From Propioniferax innocua (lineage in GTDB: Bacteria; Actinomycetota; Actinomycetes; Propionibacteriales; Propionibacteriaceae): a stretch of 64,000 bases of DNA. Below are positions 25,101 through 34,124 of this stretch, in pieces. Where the stretch lies: the NCBI RefSeq assembly GCF_006716235.1, contig NZ_VFOR01000002.1, forward strand, positions 124,001-188,000, given 5' to 3'. Numbering within the stretch: the stretch's first letter is position 1; each line of letters begins with the position of its first letter. The position numbers and the translations under genes are program-made. The notes under the pieces were generated by a model. That model was not told the origin of the DNA and did not search any database. It saw nothing but the letters and a program-made list of their open reading frames with translations.

Positions 25101-26942
25101 CCCGAAGTCGTAGACGAGCGACGGGGTGTCGGCTTCTCCGGTGAGGTCGTAGGGGCGTTCGTCCACGACCGTCACGCCCATGTGGGCAAGGTGTGGCAGC
25201 ACCTCGGTGAGCGTCATGCGTTCGTGTGCGAACACCTTCAGACGAACATCGGCTTCGGAAGGGTCATCGGGCACATACAGCGCCAGCGAGATGTCATCGA
25301 CGGAGGTCTCCCCCAGTGCGTTGAGATCCATCAGGGCATGGCGAACGTCGAAGGCCTCCTTGTAGGCCTCGGGAATGCCACGAGCACCAGCCCAGACGCT
25401 CGCAAGCTCCTGGTCAGGTTGGTCCTCCAGAGCTGCGGCGAGATGGTCGTCCCAGTTCTGGGTCGCCACGGTGAGCCGGTCCTCCAGCGCGGGGACATCC
25501 ACAGATCCCACCTGACGCCCTTCAGGCATACGGACGGTGAAGTGCAGTCGTGCCAGCACCGACTCGGTGACGCGTGCCTGATAGTCCACCGACTCGCCAC
25601 CGAGTTCGGTCAACAGCATGTCCTCGATGACATTGCGGATGCGTGTGGTGTAGCGGTCACGCGGCAGGAACACCAGGCAGGACAAGTAGCGGCCCGAAGC
25701 GTCCGGGCGTACGAAGAGCCGCACCTGACGCCGCTCCTTGAGACGTGCGATCTCCTCGACGGTACGGGCGAGGGCGGCATCGTCGGATTGGAAGAGTTCA
25801 TCGCGCGGGTAGGTCTCCAGTGCCGACCAGATGGCTTTGGCCCCGTGCGAGCCGGATTCGAAACCAGACCTGCGCACGATGTCTCGCGCCCGATCACGCA
25901 CCAACGGGATGTTGCCCACCGAGTCTGAGTAGGCCGCAGCCGCGAACAGGCCCAGGAAGCGTCGCTCCCCGACCGGCGTTCCGTCGTCGTCGAGGACGCG
26001 GACGCCGATGTAGTCCAGGTATGCGGGGCGATGGATCCGGGATCGGAAGTTGTCCTTGGTGACCACCAGCAGTCCGGGGTGGCGCGACGGGACGGCGTGG
26101 AAGGCGTCTGGCCTGTCCCGGTGCCGCAGTATGCCCAGGCCAGTGCCCTCACGTTCGGTGTACTCATCGCCGTCGATGGTGTATTCGCGGTACCCGAGCA
26201 GGGTGAAGTGATCCTGATCCACCCAGGACAGGAACTCGGAGGTCTGCGCCAACTCACGGTCGTCAACCGGGGACGGCATGGCCTCGAGCAGGCGAATGGT
26301 GTCACTGATGCGTTCCCGCATCGCCGGCCAGTCCTGGACAGCTTCGTTGACGCCTTGGATCACAGCCCCCAGCCCGGCGATCAGCCGGTCGCGGGCCTCT
26401 TCGTAGTCGGCGCCGACCGGCGGATCGACCTCGAGGTGGATCCAGGATTCACGGACCGCTCCGGTCTCGGTGTAGGCCGAAGCCGTCGGCAGCACACGCA
26501 GCATGGCTCCGTTTTCGTCACGGCGCACCACCAGTTGCGGGTGTTGGATGTCGACCATGGCCCAGCCCTGACGCAGGACCTCCATGGTCACGGTGTCCAC
26601 CAAGAAGGGCTGGTCGGCGATGACGAACTGGATGACGACGCGGCCCATCCCCGTCGTTCCTGATTCCACCGCCCCGATCACCGGAGTCCCCTCGGCATCG
26701 GAAAGTGCCTGCCCAAGACGCAGGTGCTCCGCCAGCAGCGTTCCGGCTCGCTCAGCGGGGATGCGCACGAGCTCATCGGGGTCGACGTGTCTGAAGTACT
26801 GCGTCACGACCTCATGCAGCTGATCATCCAGTACCGGAGGCGTATCGGCCTGTTCGACCGCCTGCGCCACTTGCCCCAACCACGTGCTCTTGTCCACTTC
26901 GACCGTCACGCGGCTCACTCTAACCGGCTCACGCCGACTCAT
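22113..26942 (-). CDS. gdh: NAD-specific glutamate dehydrogenase, large (180-kDa) class
   Basis: 1609 residues, the usual size for the L-GDH180 class. It oxidises glutamate to 2-oxoglutarate and ammonia with NAD in the cytoplasm. N-terminal ~600 residues hold ACT-like regulatory domains ([26 protein letters not shown]). The catalytic core (~700-1250) has [60 protein letters not shown], and the Rossmann-type [15 protein letters not shown] with DPEPD. A long helical C-terminal part follows. In mycobacteria this enzyme is the target of GarA, the FHA protein controlled by PknG, and a PknG-like kinase and FHA protein are encoded 6-12 kb away. The divergent DUF2505 gene shares the 120-bp upstream gap. 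Confidence 0.95.
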   Translation of the reverse strand: [1609 protein letters not shown]

Positions 26943-27065
26943 GCCCAGTGGGTCGCGATGTCACTCGGTTCCTCAACAAAGGCGTGAACCCCTGCCGGCT
27001 CGATCCGGCGACGAAGCCGAAGGTCCGCCACCCCGACCACCACCAGATACGGCAGGATGGTGCCC

Positions 27066-27533
27066 ATGGAGATCAACGCACACGTCGAATTCGCCACTGA
27101 CCCCGCCCACGCCTTCGAGATGCTCACCGACCCGTCGTTCCTCGAGCAGGTGGCTCTCGAAAGCGAGGGAACGAATGTCGAGATCAGCGTCGATGGCAAC
27201 ACCACCATCAGCCGGCGCGACCTCCCGGCACCCGACATGGCCAAGAAGATCACCGGCGACACGTTGCGCGTCGAAGAAATCGTTGAATGGGACGAAGCCG
27301 ATGCAGATGGCTCGCGCTCCGGCACCGTGACCGTGACCGTGAAGGGTCAACCCGCCAAGATGAACGGCACCGTGAAAATGGCCCCCGGTGGCCCCGGCAC
27401 CGTCGGCGACGTGAACGGCGACCTGAAGGTCAACATCCCACTCATGGGCAAGAAGATCGAGAAGATGGCCGCCCCCCTCATCATCGAAGGCGTGGAGACA
27501 TGGGAGAGCGTCGGCAAGAAGCGTCTCGCCTGA
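27066..27533 (+). CDS. DUF2505 family protein (SRPBCC-like)
   Basis: 155 residues. The layout is that of DUF2505, an actinobacterial branch of the START/SRPBCC fold: MEINAHVEFATDPAHAFEMLTDPSFLEQVA, paired beta strands with TTISRRDLPAPDMAKKITG, and a C-terminal helix region MGKKIEKMAAPLIIEGVETWESVGKKRL. Such folds bind hydrophobic ligands, but no ligand is known for this family. ATG 27066 gives the conserved MEI start; an in-frame ATG three codons upstream is possible. No signal peptide. It is divergent from gdh. Confidence 0.85.
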   Translation: MEINAHVEFATDPAHAFEMLTDPSFLEQVALESEGTNVEISVDGNTTISRRDLPAPDMAKKITGDTLRVEEIVEWDEADADGSRSGTVTVTVKGQPAKMNGTVKMAPGGPGTVGDVNGDLKVNIPLMGKKIEKMAAPLIIEGVETWESVGKKRLA

Positions 27534-27559
27534 GTTGGCCCTGCTGAACCGCAGGGAGT

Positions 27560-28042
27560 TCATTCGATCAAACGCTGCGCCTCACTTGGCCCGAACCACA
27601 TGAGGTCATGCTTCTCGAGGAACCCCTGGACGATGTCCGATTCCCAGGCAGCTGCCAACACCGAGTCGTTGTCGGCCGCCTGGGGAATCTGCACATCTGA
27701 TGCCGCAGCGTCCCCCTCACTTTCGTCGGCGAAGATCGATTGGACGCGGCGCCATCCGAACGGCCCCACCTGAACGAGGCCGAAGTCGGCATCTGGCCCC
27801 AGGTCGGGCTCATGATCGTCGGTGGCGACCGCCAGTACGAGACGACGCCCGTGGGAGACCAGAGCATCAACCCCTGCGATCATGCACAGCGCGTACTCGA
27901 CCTCCTCATCGGCGCCATCGGTGTAGCCGAAGGTGTCGAGCATGCGTTGGGTTCCGGCGAAGCCGCGCATGTTTCGGGTTTCGCCCCTGCGCAAGCTCTC
28001 CAATTCGTGTGCCGACACCGGCACGAACACCAGTTCACCCAT
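27560..28042 (-). CDS. small conserved actinobacterial protein (possibly DUF6912)
   Basis: 160 residues: begins MGELVFVPVSAHELESLR, contains an acidic DGADEEVEYALCMIAGVDALV helix and ends KHDLMWFGPSEAQRLIE. The opening strand followed by a loop and the EEVEYAL helix recall DUF6912 proteins found near secA in many actinobacteria, but I cannot verify this. No TM, signal or cysteine motif. It may be co-transcribed with the acyltransferase-like gene that starts upstream on the same strand, whose stop (28116) is 73 bases from this start. Confidence 0.7.
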   Translation of the reverse strand: MGELVFVPVSAHELESLRRGETRNMRGFAGTQRMLDTFGYTDGADEEVEYALCMIAGVDALVSHGRRLVLAVATDDHEPDLGPDADFGLVQVGPFGWRRVQSIFADESEGDAAASDVQIPQAADNDSVLAAAWESDIVQGFLEKHDLMWFGPSEAQRLIE

Positions 28043-28115
28043 GACTCTCCTGTTCGGTTCTCTTTCTCCTCAGCATGCAGGCTCCTCCGGGAGACGGGAC
28101 GAAGCGGGGCCTGAG

Positions 28116-29570
28116 TCAGCCATCCTCCCAAGCCGCCTGTAGTTCTCCCACCGCCTCATCGATGCAGCTCACCAGAAGTTCCGGATCGCGAACCTGATCA
28201 CGATCGGCGTTGACTCCGACGAACATCTTCCCGTCATAGGAGGTGACGCCGATGCTGAGCAATCTTCCGGGCTCCACCGGAAGTACTGGATGGCTCGCTG
28301 TCATGGTCACCCCATCGAGAGCGATTCCATGCTGCGGCCCTGGCGCGTTGGTCACCAACAGATGATGCGGACGCAGCACCAGCTCATGGGAGGCGCGGAC
28401 CGCCAGCGTATGCAGTGTCATGGGGGCGAAACCGGCGATATCGCGGATGCTGTGTGCAGAGACCGCCCTTCCGGTGTCGGTGTGAGCACGTGTGCCGTGC
28501 GAGATCTGTCGCATCCGCATCAACGGATTCGGTTCGAACAGTGGCAGCGATATCAGATGCGGCGACACATGCGAGCCGAGAGCCGAAGGCTCACCATCGG
28601 TGTCCACCACACTCATGGGTACGAGCGCCAAGAGCTCGCGGGCACGTACATCCTGCGCAGCCAGCCATGCCCGAAGGCCTCCCGCGATCACAGTCAGAAT
28701 CACATCGTTGATGGTGTAGGAGGCACCACGCAGCGCCCGCAGATCATCCAACTGCAGCACGGTGCGGGCGAAACGCCGCTGCTCGCTGGGCACACCACCA
28801 AACGGCGTCCCCAGCGGCCCACGGTTGCCCCGCAGCGCCGTGCCGGCCCAACCCCCCATCGAGCCCCCGGCGACGAAGGCCTCGCCAGCGGCCAAGGCCG
28901 TGGTCACCGCGCTGCTGAGACTGCGGCGTCCCACCGCCAAGGCTGGCCCCGGACCGGAGAGCCCTTCCCGCACGGCGTCGAACACCAAATCGACCATCCG
29001 GGGTTCGGGCAGCGGCTCGAACGGTTCATCCTCCGATCCCCACGACGAATCATCGGTCTCGTCATCATCGGCATCATCGTCATCGACGATGTCATCCAGC
29101 AGCACCTGACACAGCTCAACGGCGTCGATACCGTCAACCAGACACGGGTGGGTCTTGGTTATCAACGCGCAACGCTGCTGGCCGGTGTCTGGATCCGGCT
29201 GAAGCCCTTCGACGATGTAGCACTCCCACAGCGGCCGGTCGAGGTCGAGCTGCCGAGCTGTCACCCGCGCGACGAACTCATCGAGTTGCCGCGCAGTCCC
29301 CGGCCGCGGAAGAGCACTGTGACGGATGTGGAACGCCGGATCGAAGTCAGCGTCCTCCACCCACACCGGCGCTGCCAACCCACCCGGAACCTCGCGCACA
29401 CGCAGGCGGTAGCGCGGCACGTAGGCAAGCCGCTCCTCGATCAACGCGGCGATGGCGTCGACGTCGATATCGTCGCCGGTGAAGATATCCACCGAACTCA
29501 CATGTTGCGGTGTGCGTCGTGACTCGGCAGCCAGCAGGGCCGCCTCACTAGCGGTCAGTCGCTGGGGCAT
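28116..29570 (-). CDS. WS/DGAT-family acyltransferase-like protein with altered HHxxxDG motif
   Basis: 484 residues with the wax-ester synthase/diacylglycerol acyltransferase fold: LTASEAALLAAESRRTPQHVSS at the N-terminus, RYRLRVREVPGG, DRPLWECYIVEGL, the active-site region around 139-148, and NDVILTVIAGGLRAWL, LVPMSV, TNAPGP in the second half. The family catalytic motif HHxxxDG reads HPCLVDG here (His 141, Pro 142, Asp 146, Gly 147): the second, catalytic His is replaced by Pro. An acidic insert (VDDDDADDDETDD) lies after it. Functional enzymes make storage lipids from acyl-CoA; this copy may be inactive or have another role. ATG 29570 fits the family start; a longer frame to 29843 looks non-coding. 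Confidence 0.85.
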   Translation of the reverse strand: MPQRLTASEAALLAAESRRTPQHVSSVDIFTGDDIDVDAIAALIEERLAYVPRYRLRVREVPGGLAAPVWVEDADFDPAFHIRHSALPRPGTARQLDEFVARVTARQLDLDRPLWECYIVEGLQPDPDTGQQRCALITKTHPCLVDGIDAVELCQVLLDDIVDDDDADDDETDDSSWGSEDEPFEPLPEPRMVDLVFDAVREGLSGPGPALAVGRRSLSSAVTTALAAGEAFVAGGSMGGWAGTALRGNRGPLGTPFGGVPSEQRRFARTVLQLDDLRALRGASYTINDVILTVIAGGLRAWLAAQDVRARELLALVPMSVVDTDGEPSALGSHVSPHLISLPLFEPNPLMRMRQISHGTRAHTDTGRAVSAHSIRDIAGFAPMTLHTLAVRASHELVLRPHHLLVTNAPGPQHGIALDGVTMTASHPVLPVEPGRLLSIGVTSYDGKMFVGVNADRDQVRDPELLVSCIDEAVGELQAAWEDG

Positions 29571-29593
29571 GGCCCCACGGTAGCCGGTGGCGT

Positions 29594-30106
29594 TCAGGCG
29601 ACGCGGAGGTGGCTCACCGGAGGTGTCACGAGAGGACGCAACGCAGCAGGCCCAGCGTCGAGAGCCGTGCAGACCCAACGTGTCCCGATCAGATCGATAC
29701 GCAGGGCCATGGCCACTGAACGCGGACGCACCGCGCGGCCACCCACATGGAGCCGGACGGTGACCTCGGCACACATGGCCCCGGGATGCTGGATGCGCAG
29801 GGAGGCAGGTGTGAGGTGCACGCGGTCGGTTCGAGACGACCATTCACGAACCTGCGCCAACACCGGATAGGTCGCCCATGCCGCGAGTTGGCCGATGGGA
29901 CGCCGCCCCACCACACCCTCGAGAAGCACCTGCAGCAGACGCCGCACATGCGGTTCGAGAGGGCTGGCGGTACGGTTGCGGCCCAAGGCGTCAGCGCTCT
30001 GAGGCAGGAGGGGCTGAGCAGAGCTGTTCGTGGCGACATCGGCATCCAAGGAGTGGGGCCGAGGTTCGGGGATCCGCCCGGGAAGCGGTTCGACGTGAGG
30101 GATCAT
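29594..30106 (-). CDS. Rv3235-like protein (DUF6459)
   Basis: 170 residues from ATG 30106. The first ~60 are variable and Pro-rich. The conserved part (HVRRLLQVLLEGVVGRRPIGQLAAWATYPVLAQV ... RIDLIGTRWVCTALDAG) matches the Rv3235 family, which sits near secA in mycobacteria and other actinobacteria as it does here. A helix with a VVGRRPIGQL turn followed by a beta sheet recalls the SnoaL/NTF2-type fold. The role is unknown. No signal or TM segment. Earlier in-frame starts up to 30157 are possible. Confidence 0.75.
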   Translation of the reverse strand: MIPHVEPLPGRIPEPRPHSLDADVATNSSAQPLLPQSADALGRNRTASPLEPHVRRLLQVLLEGVVGRRPIGQLAAWATYPVLAQVREWSSRTDRVHLTPASLRIQHPGAMCAEVTVRLHVGGRAVRPRSVAMALRIDLIGTRWVCTALDAGPAALRPLVTPPVSHLRVA

Positions 30107-30178
30107 GCAGCCAGCCTGCAATGCCCAGCCGCAGACGTCCACGACACGCCGCAGCACAGCGCGGCCTGCTCGAGTGCG

Positions 30179-31033
30179 TCAGACCGATTCGGCGCCGTTC
30201 TCGTAGACCTTGCCGGGTTCGGGCTTCCCGAAGAGTTCACTGACCGTCACCAACGTGTACCCCTGCTCCTTCAACGAGCGCACCATCTGGGGCAGCGCAC
30301 TGGGAGCGGAGGCGTGGATGTCATGCATGAGCACGACCGATCCGGCCTGGACCTCTTCTGTCACAGTCTGGTTGATGGCCGCCGGGTCGGACTCCTGCCA
30401 GTCCTGGGTGTCCACGTCCCACAGGATCACCGCCTGACCAAGCTCACCGGCCACCTTGCTGACGGTCTCGTCCTGCAACCCATATGGCGGCCGCAGCGCG
30501 ACCGGACGCTTTCCGGTGACCCTCTCGAGTTCATCCGCCGCGCCCCCGATCTCGGCCCGCAGCCGCTCATCGTTGACGCCGGTGAGGTCGGGGTGGGTCG
30601 CAGTGTGGTTGGCGATCTCCATTCCCGGTGTCTGAGCCACCTGCTTGGCGACCTCCGGGTAGGCCTTGAGGTTGGACCCCTGCATGAAGAAGGTTCCGGG
30701 GACGCCCTCACTCACCAAGGTGTCCAGCACACGCGGCGTGTATTCCGGTGACGGCCCGTCATCGAAGGTGAGGGCGACGCACTTCAACACGGCACAATCG
30801 ATCGCGGGAGCTGCGGCAGCTGTCTCGATTCCCGGTTCGTCACCGGCTTTCCCATCAACCGGTTCCTCCTCCGATGCGGAGACATCCGAGGACGGCTCGG
30901 CGACAGGAGCAGTGGGGGTCGGCAGGGTTTCCTCGGTCTGAGCCGCTCCGCCGACAGGCAGCACACCGACACCGGCCCCCATCATGAGGACGCCAACGAG
31001 ACCGGGCACCATCAGCTCGAGGATCCGCTTCAT
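30179..31033 (-). CDS. polysaccharide deacetylase (NodB/CE4 family), exported
   Basis: 284 residues. An N-terminal signal or anchor helix (residues ~8-30) is followed by a ~55-residue Pro/Glu/Ala linker and the NodB domain (~85-275). CE4 motifs are all visible: TFDDGPS (motif 1, catalytic and metal Asp), NHTATHPDLT (motif 2, His pair), RPPYG (motif 3), DTQDW (motif 4) and LMHDIHAS (motif 5). These enzymes remove acetyl groups from peptidoglycan or other cell-wall glycans outside the membrane. No lipobox Cys at the signal end. Downstream gene secA is on the same strand 73 bases upstream of this start. Confidence 0.9.
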   Translation of the reverse strand: MKRILELMVPGLVGVLMMGAGVGVLPVGGAAQTEETLPTPTAPVAEPSSDVSASEEEPVDGKAGDEPGIETAAAAPAIDCAVLKCVALTFDDGPSPEYTPRVLDTLVSEGVPGTFFMQGSNLKAYPEVAKQVAQTPGMEIANHTATHPDLTGVNDERLRAEIGGAADELERVTGKRPVALRPPYGLQDETVSKVAGELGQAVILWDVDTQDWQESDPAAINQTVTEEVQAGSVVLMHDIHASAPSALPQMVRSLKEQGYTLVTVSELFGKPEPGKVYENGAESV

Positions 31034-31106
31034 GCCCCCAAACTAAGCGTCGAACAATGCCCGTGCTCTCAGGCACGCCGCACAGGGTTCAAGCAATCGG
31101 GAAGCT

Positions 31107-34058
31107 TCAGGAGCGCTTCCCGTGACACTGCTTGAACTTCTTCCCCGAACCACACGGACACTTCTCATTACGTCCGGTGCCGGCGTACGGATCGGTCGCC
31201 TCCGGCGCGTTCGCCTCCTGGGCAACGGCCTTGCCGGACTCATCTGCGGCCGAGTATTGCAGCCGTTCGGCCCGACGCTTGGCGCCCTCCCCAACCTGGA
31301 TGCGATCACGCAGAGGACTGGGTTTCGGTTCCCCGGTCTCCTCTACACCCTCGTCGTCTCCAGCAGCCGTGCGCTTGTCGGCGACGGCCTTGGCCTTCTT
31401 GCGGGGGCGTCGGCGTCCGGCCCGGTTCGTGGGCGTGGTCTCGGAGCCCTCATCCCCATCGGCAGTGGTCGTGGCGGTATCGGCTTCCGCTCCCGCCTCG
31501 GCCCCCTTGCCCGCGTCGATGCGCCGCGCGATGGAATCCGCCGTCACAGCCTTCCCATCGGCGTCACGCACCATCCCCACCTGGGGCCGCTGCACCTTCA
31601 CGGTGAAGATCTGGCTGATGACCTCCTCGGTGAAGGCCTCCATCATCGCGACGTACATGTCGCCGCCCTCCCGCTGATATTCCACCAGTGGGTCGCGCTG
31701 AGCCATGGCTCGCAGTCCGATGCCTTCGCGCAGGTAGTCCATCTCGTAGAGGTGCTCACGCCACTTGCGATCGAGAACCTGAAGCATCACCTGACGCTCC
31801 ACCTCACGCATGGTGTCCTCGCCGAGCTCTTCCTCGCGGGCGTCGTAGCGCTTGTTGGCGTCCTCGACGAAATCCTCGACCAGCTGGTCCTGGGTGATCT
31901 CGACATCCTCGTATTCCTCGATGTCCAATGACACCGGGTAGAGGGTCTTCATGCCATCCCAGAGGGCTTCGAGATCCCAGTCCTCGGCGAACCCCGGGGT
32001 CTGTGCCCGGACGCTCTGCTCCACGACCTTGTCGAGGGTCGAGCGCATGTGCGTCTCGATGTCAGCACCCTCGAGCACCTTGCGTCGATCGGCATAAATG
32101 GCGTGACGCTGACGGTTCATCACGTCGTCGTACTTGAGGACGTTCTTTCGCATCTCGAAGTTCTGCGATTCCACCTGCTTCTGGGCACCGGCGATGGAGT
32201 CCGAGACGCGCTTGTTCTCGATCGGCTGATCATCGGGCACCTTCAGAGCAGTCAGCACCCACTCCACGATGTCGCTCTTGAACAGCCGCATCAGATCGTC
32301 GCCGAGCGACAGGTAGAAACGGGATTCGCCCGGGTCGCCCTGACGTCCCGAACGGCCACGGAGCTGGTTGTCGATACGCCGCGACTCGTGACGTTCGGAC
32401 CCCACCACGTACAGGCCACCGAGATCGACGACTTCCTCGTGTTCGGCCTTGACCTGCTCCTCGAACTTCTCGAGGGTCTCAGGCCAGCGCTTCTCATACT
32501 CCTCGGAGTCCTCCAGTGGGTCGAGACCGTCGGCCTTGAGCTTGGCCTCGGCCAGGAACTCAGCGTTGCCACCGAGGATGATGTCGGTTCCTCGCCCGGC
32601 CATGTTGGTGGCGACGGTGACGGCGCCCTTGCGTCCGGCCATGGCCACGATCGACGCCTCACGTGCGTGGTTCTTGGCGTTGAGGACCTCGTGCGTGACC
32701 TTGGCCTTGGTCAGCAACTTCGAGAGCGCCTCGGACTTCTCCACCGAGGCGGTACCGATGAGAACCGGCTGCCCCTTCTTGTGCCGTTTCTGGACATCCT
32801 TGACGACCGCCTCGAACTTCGCCTCTTCGGTGCGGTAGATCAGATCCTTCTCGTCGACGCGGATCATCGGCTTGTTGGTCTCGATCTCCACCACCGAGAG
32901 GCCGTAGATCTTCTGGAACTCCGCCTCCTCGGTCTTGGCGGTACCGGTCATGCCCGCGAGCTTGTCGTACATGCGGAAGAAGTTCTGCAGGGTGACCGTG
33001 GCGAGCGTCTGGTACTCGTCCTTGATCTCGACGCGTTCCTTGGCCTCGATCGCCTGGTGCAGGCCCTCGTTGTAACGACGTCCCTCGAGGGTTCGGCCGG
33101 TGTGCTCATCGACGATGAGCACATCGCCGCGGTTGACCACGTAGTCCTTGTCCTTGCGGAACAATTCCTTGGCCTTGATCGCATTGTTCAGGTACGAGAT
33201 GAGCGGAGTGTTCTCCGACTCGTACAAGTTGCGGATACCAAGACGATCCTCGACCTTCGCGATACCCGGTTCCAGGATCGAGACCGTCTTCTTCTTCTCG
33301 TCGACCTCGTAGTCGACGTCCTTGCGCAGTCGCGTCGCGATCTTGGCGAACTCGGGATACCACTGATGGTTGTCCTCGGCGGGACCGGAGATGATCAGCG
33401 GCGTCCTCGCCTCATCGACCAGAATCGAGTCGACCTCGTCCACGATGGCGAAGTTGTGCCCCCGCTGCACACAGTCCTCGATGCGCTGGGCCATGTTGTC
33501 ACGCAGGTAGTCGAATCCGAACTCGTTGTTCGTTCCGTAGGTGATGTCTGCTTTGTAAGCCTCCCGACGCTGGGCCGGCGTCATCCCTGCGGTGATGCAC
33601 CCCACGGTGAGTCCGAGGAACTTGTGGATACGGCCCATCTGCTCGGACTGTGTCTCGGCCAGGTAGTCGTTGACGGTGACCACGTGGACGCCCTTGCCCT
33701 CGAGCGCATTGAGGTAGGACGGCAACGTCGCCACGAGGGTCTTGCCCTCACCGGTCTTCATCTCGGCGATGGTGCCCATGTGCAGGGCGGCCCCGCCCAT
33801 GATCTGCACATCGAAGTGACGCTTTCCCAGCACGCGGCGAGAAGCCTCGCGGACCGTGGCGAAGGCCTCGGGAAGGACATCGTCCAATGTCTCGCCGTCG
33901 TCGAGGCGCTCACGGAACCCATCGGTCTGTTTCCGCAGCTCCTCATCGGACATCTCCTCATAGTCCTCCTCGATGAGGTTGACCTGCTCGGAGATGGACT
34001 TCAGCTTGCGGCGGATCTTGCCTTCACCGACGCGAAGCAACTTGTCGAAAACAGACAC
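31107..34058 (-). CDS. secA: preprotein translocase ATPase SecA
   Basis: 983 residues. DEAD-type motor with Walker A MKTGEGKT, the [14 protein letters not shown] motif II, the peptide cross-linking domain, NMAGRGTDI and [25 protein letters not shown] in the second nucleotide fold, the helical scaffold, a Ala/Glu/Arg-rich linker and a C-terminal zinc SEC-C motif ([14 protein letters not shown]). It drives protein export through SecYEG. GTG 34058 ([19 protein letters not shown]) is the start; AGGA lies about nine bases upstream. The position before hpf, comF and lpqB-mtrB-mtrA (with an SMR/SelO insert between) matches the SecA1 locus of mycobacteria, so this is the housekeeping SecA. Confidence 0.97.
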   Translation of the reverse strand: MSVFDKLLRVGEGKIRRKLKSISEQVNLIEEDYEEMSDEELRKQTDGFRERLDDGETLDDVLPEAFATVREASRRVLGKRHFDVQIMGGAALHMGTIAEMKTGEGKTLVATLPSYLNALEGKGVHVVTVNDYLAETQSEQMGRIHKFLGLTVGCITAGMTPAQRREAYKADITYGTNNEFGFDYLRDNMAQRIEDCVQRGHNFAIVDEVDSILVDEARTPLIISGPAEDNHQWYPEFAKIATRLRKDVDYEVDEKKKTVSILEPGIAKVEDRLGIRNLYESENTPLISYLNNAIKAKELFRKDKDYVVNRGDVLIVDEHTGRTLEGRRYNEGLHQAIEAKERVEIKDEYQTLATVTLQNFFRMYDKLAGMTGTAKTEEAEFQKIYGLSVVEIETNKPMIRVDEKDLIYRTEEAKFEAVVKDVQKRHKKGQPVLIGTASVEKSEALSKLLTKAKVTHEVLNAKNHAREASIVAMAGRKGAVTVATNMAGRGTDIILGGNAEFLAEAKLKADGLDPLEDSEEYEKRWPETLEKFEEQVKAEHEEVVDLGGLYVVGSERHESRRIDNQLRGRSGRQGDPGESRFYLSLGDDLMRLFKSDIVEWVLTALKVPDDQPIENKRVSDSIAGAQKQVESQNFEMRKNVLKYDDVMNRQRHAIYADRRKVLEGADIETHMRSTLDKVVEQSVRAQTPGFAEDWDLEALWDGMKTLYPVSLDIEEYEDVEITQDQLVEDFVEDANKRYDAREEELGEDTMREVERQVMLQVLDRKWREHLYEMDYLREGIGLRAMAQRDPLVEYQREGGDMYVAMMEAFTEEVISQIFTVKVQRPQVGMVRDADGKAVTADSIARRIDAGKGAEAGAEADTATTTADGDEGSETTPTNRAGRRRPRKKAKAVADKRTAAGDDEGVEETGEPKPSPLRDRIQVGEGAKRRAERLQYSAADESGKAVAQEANAPEATDPYAGTGRNEKCPCGSGKKFKQCHGKRS

Positions 34059-34124
34059 GGATCTTGTTCCTCGATAGCGTGCACGGGCGATCACCGGGGT
34101 GGCGACCACGCTCAAGGGTAGACC

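Noticed and set aside
32049-34121. 690-codon open frame on the plus strand opposite secA
   Set aside because: It mirrors secA codons; composition (Leu, Val, Gly, His-rich) is that of an antisense frame in high-GC DNA and there is no domain or RBS.
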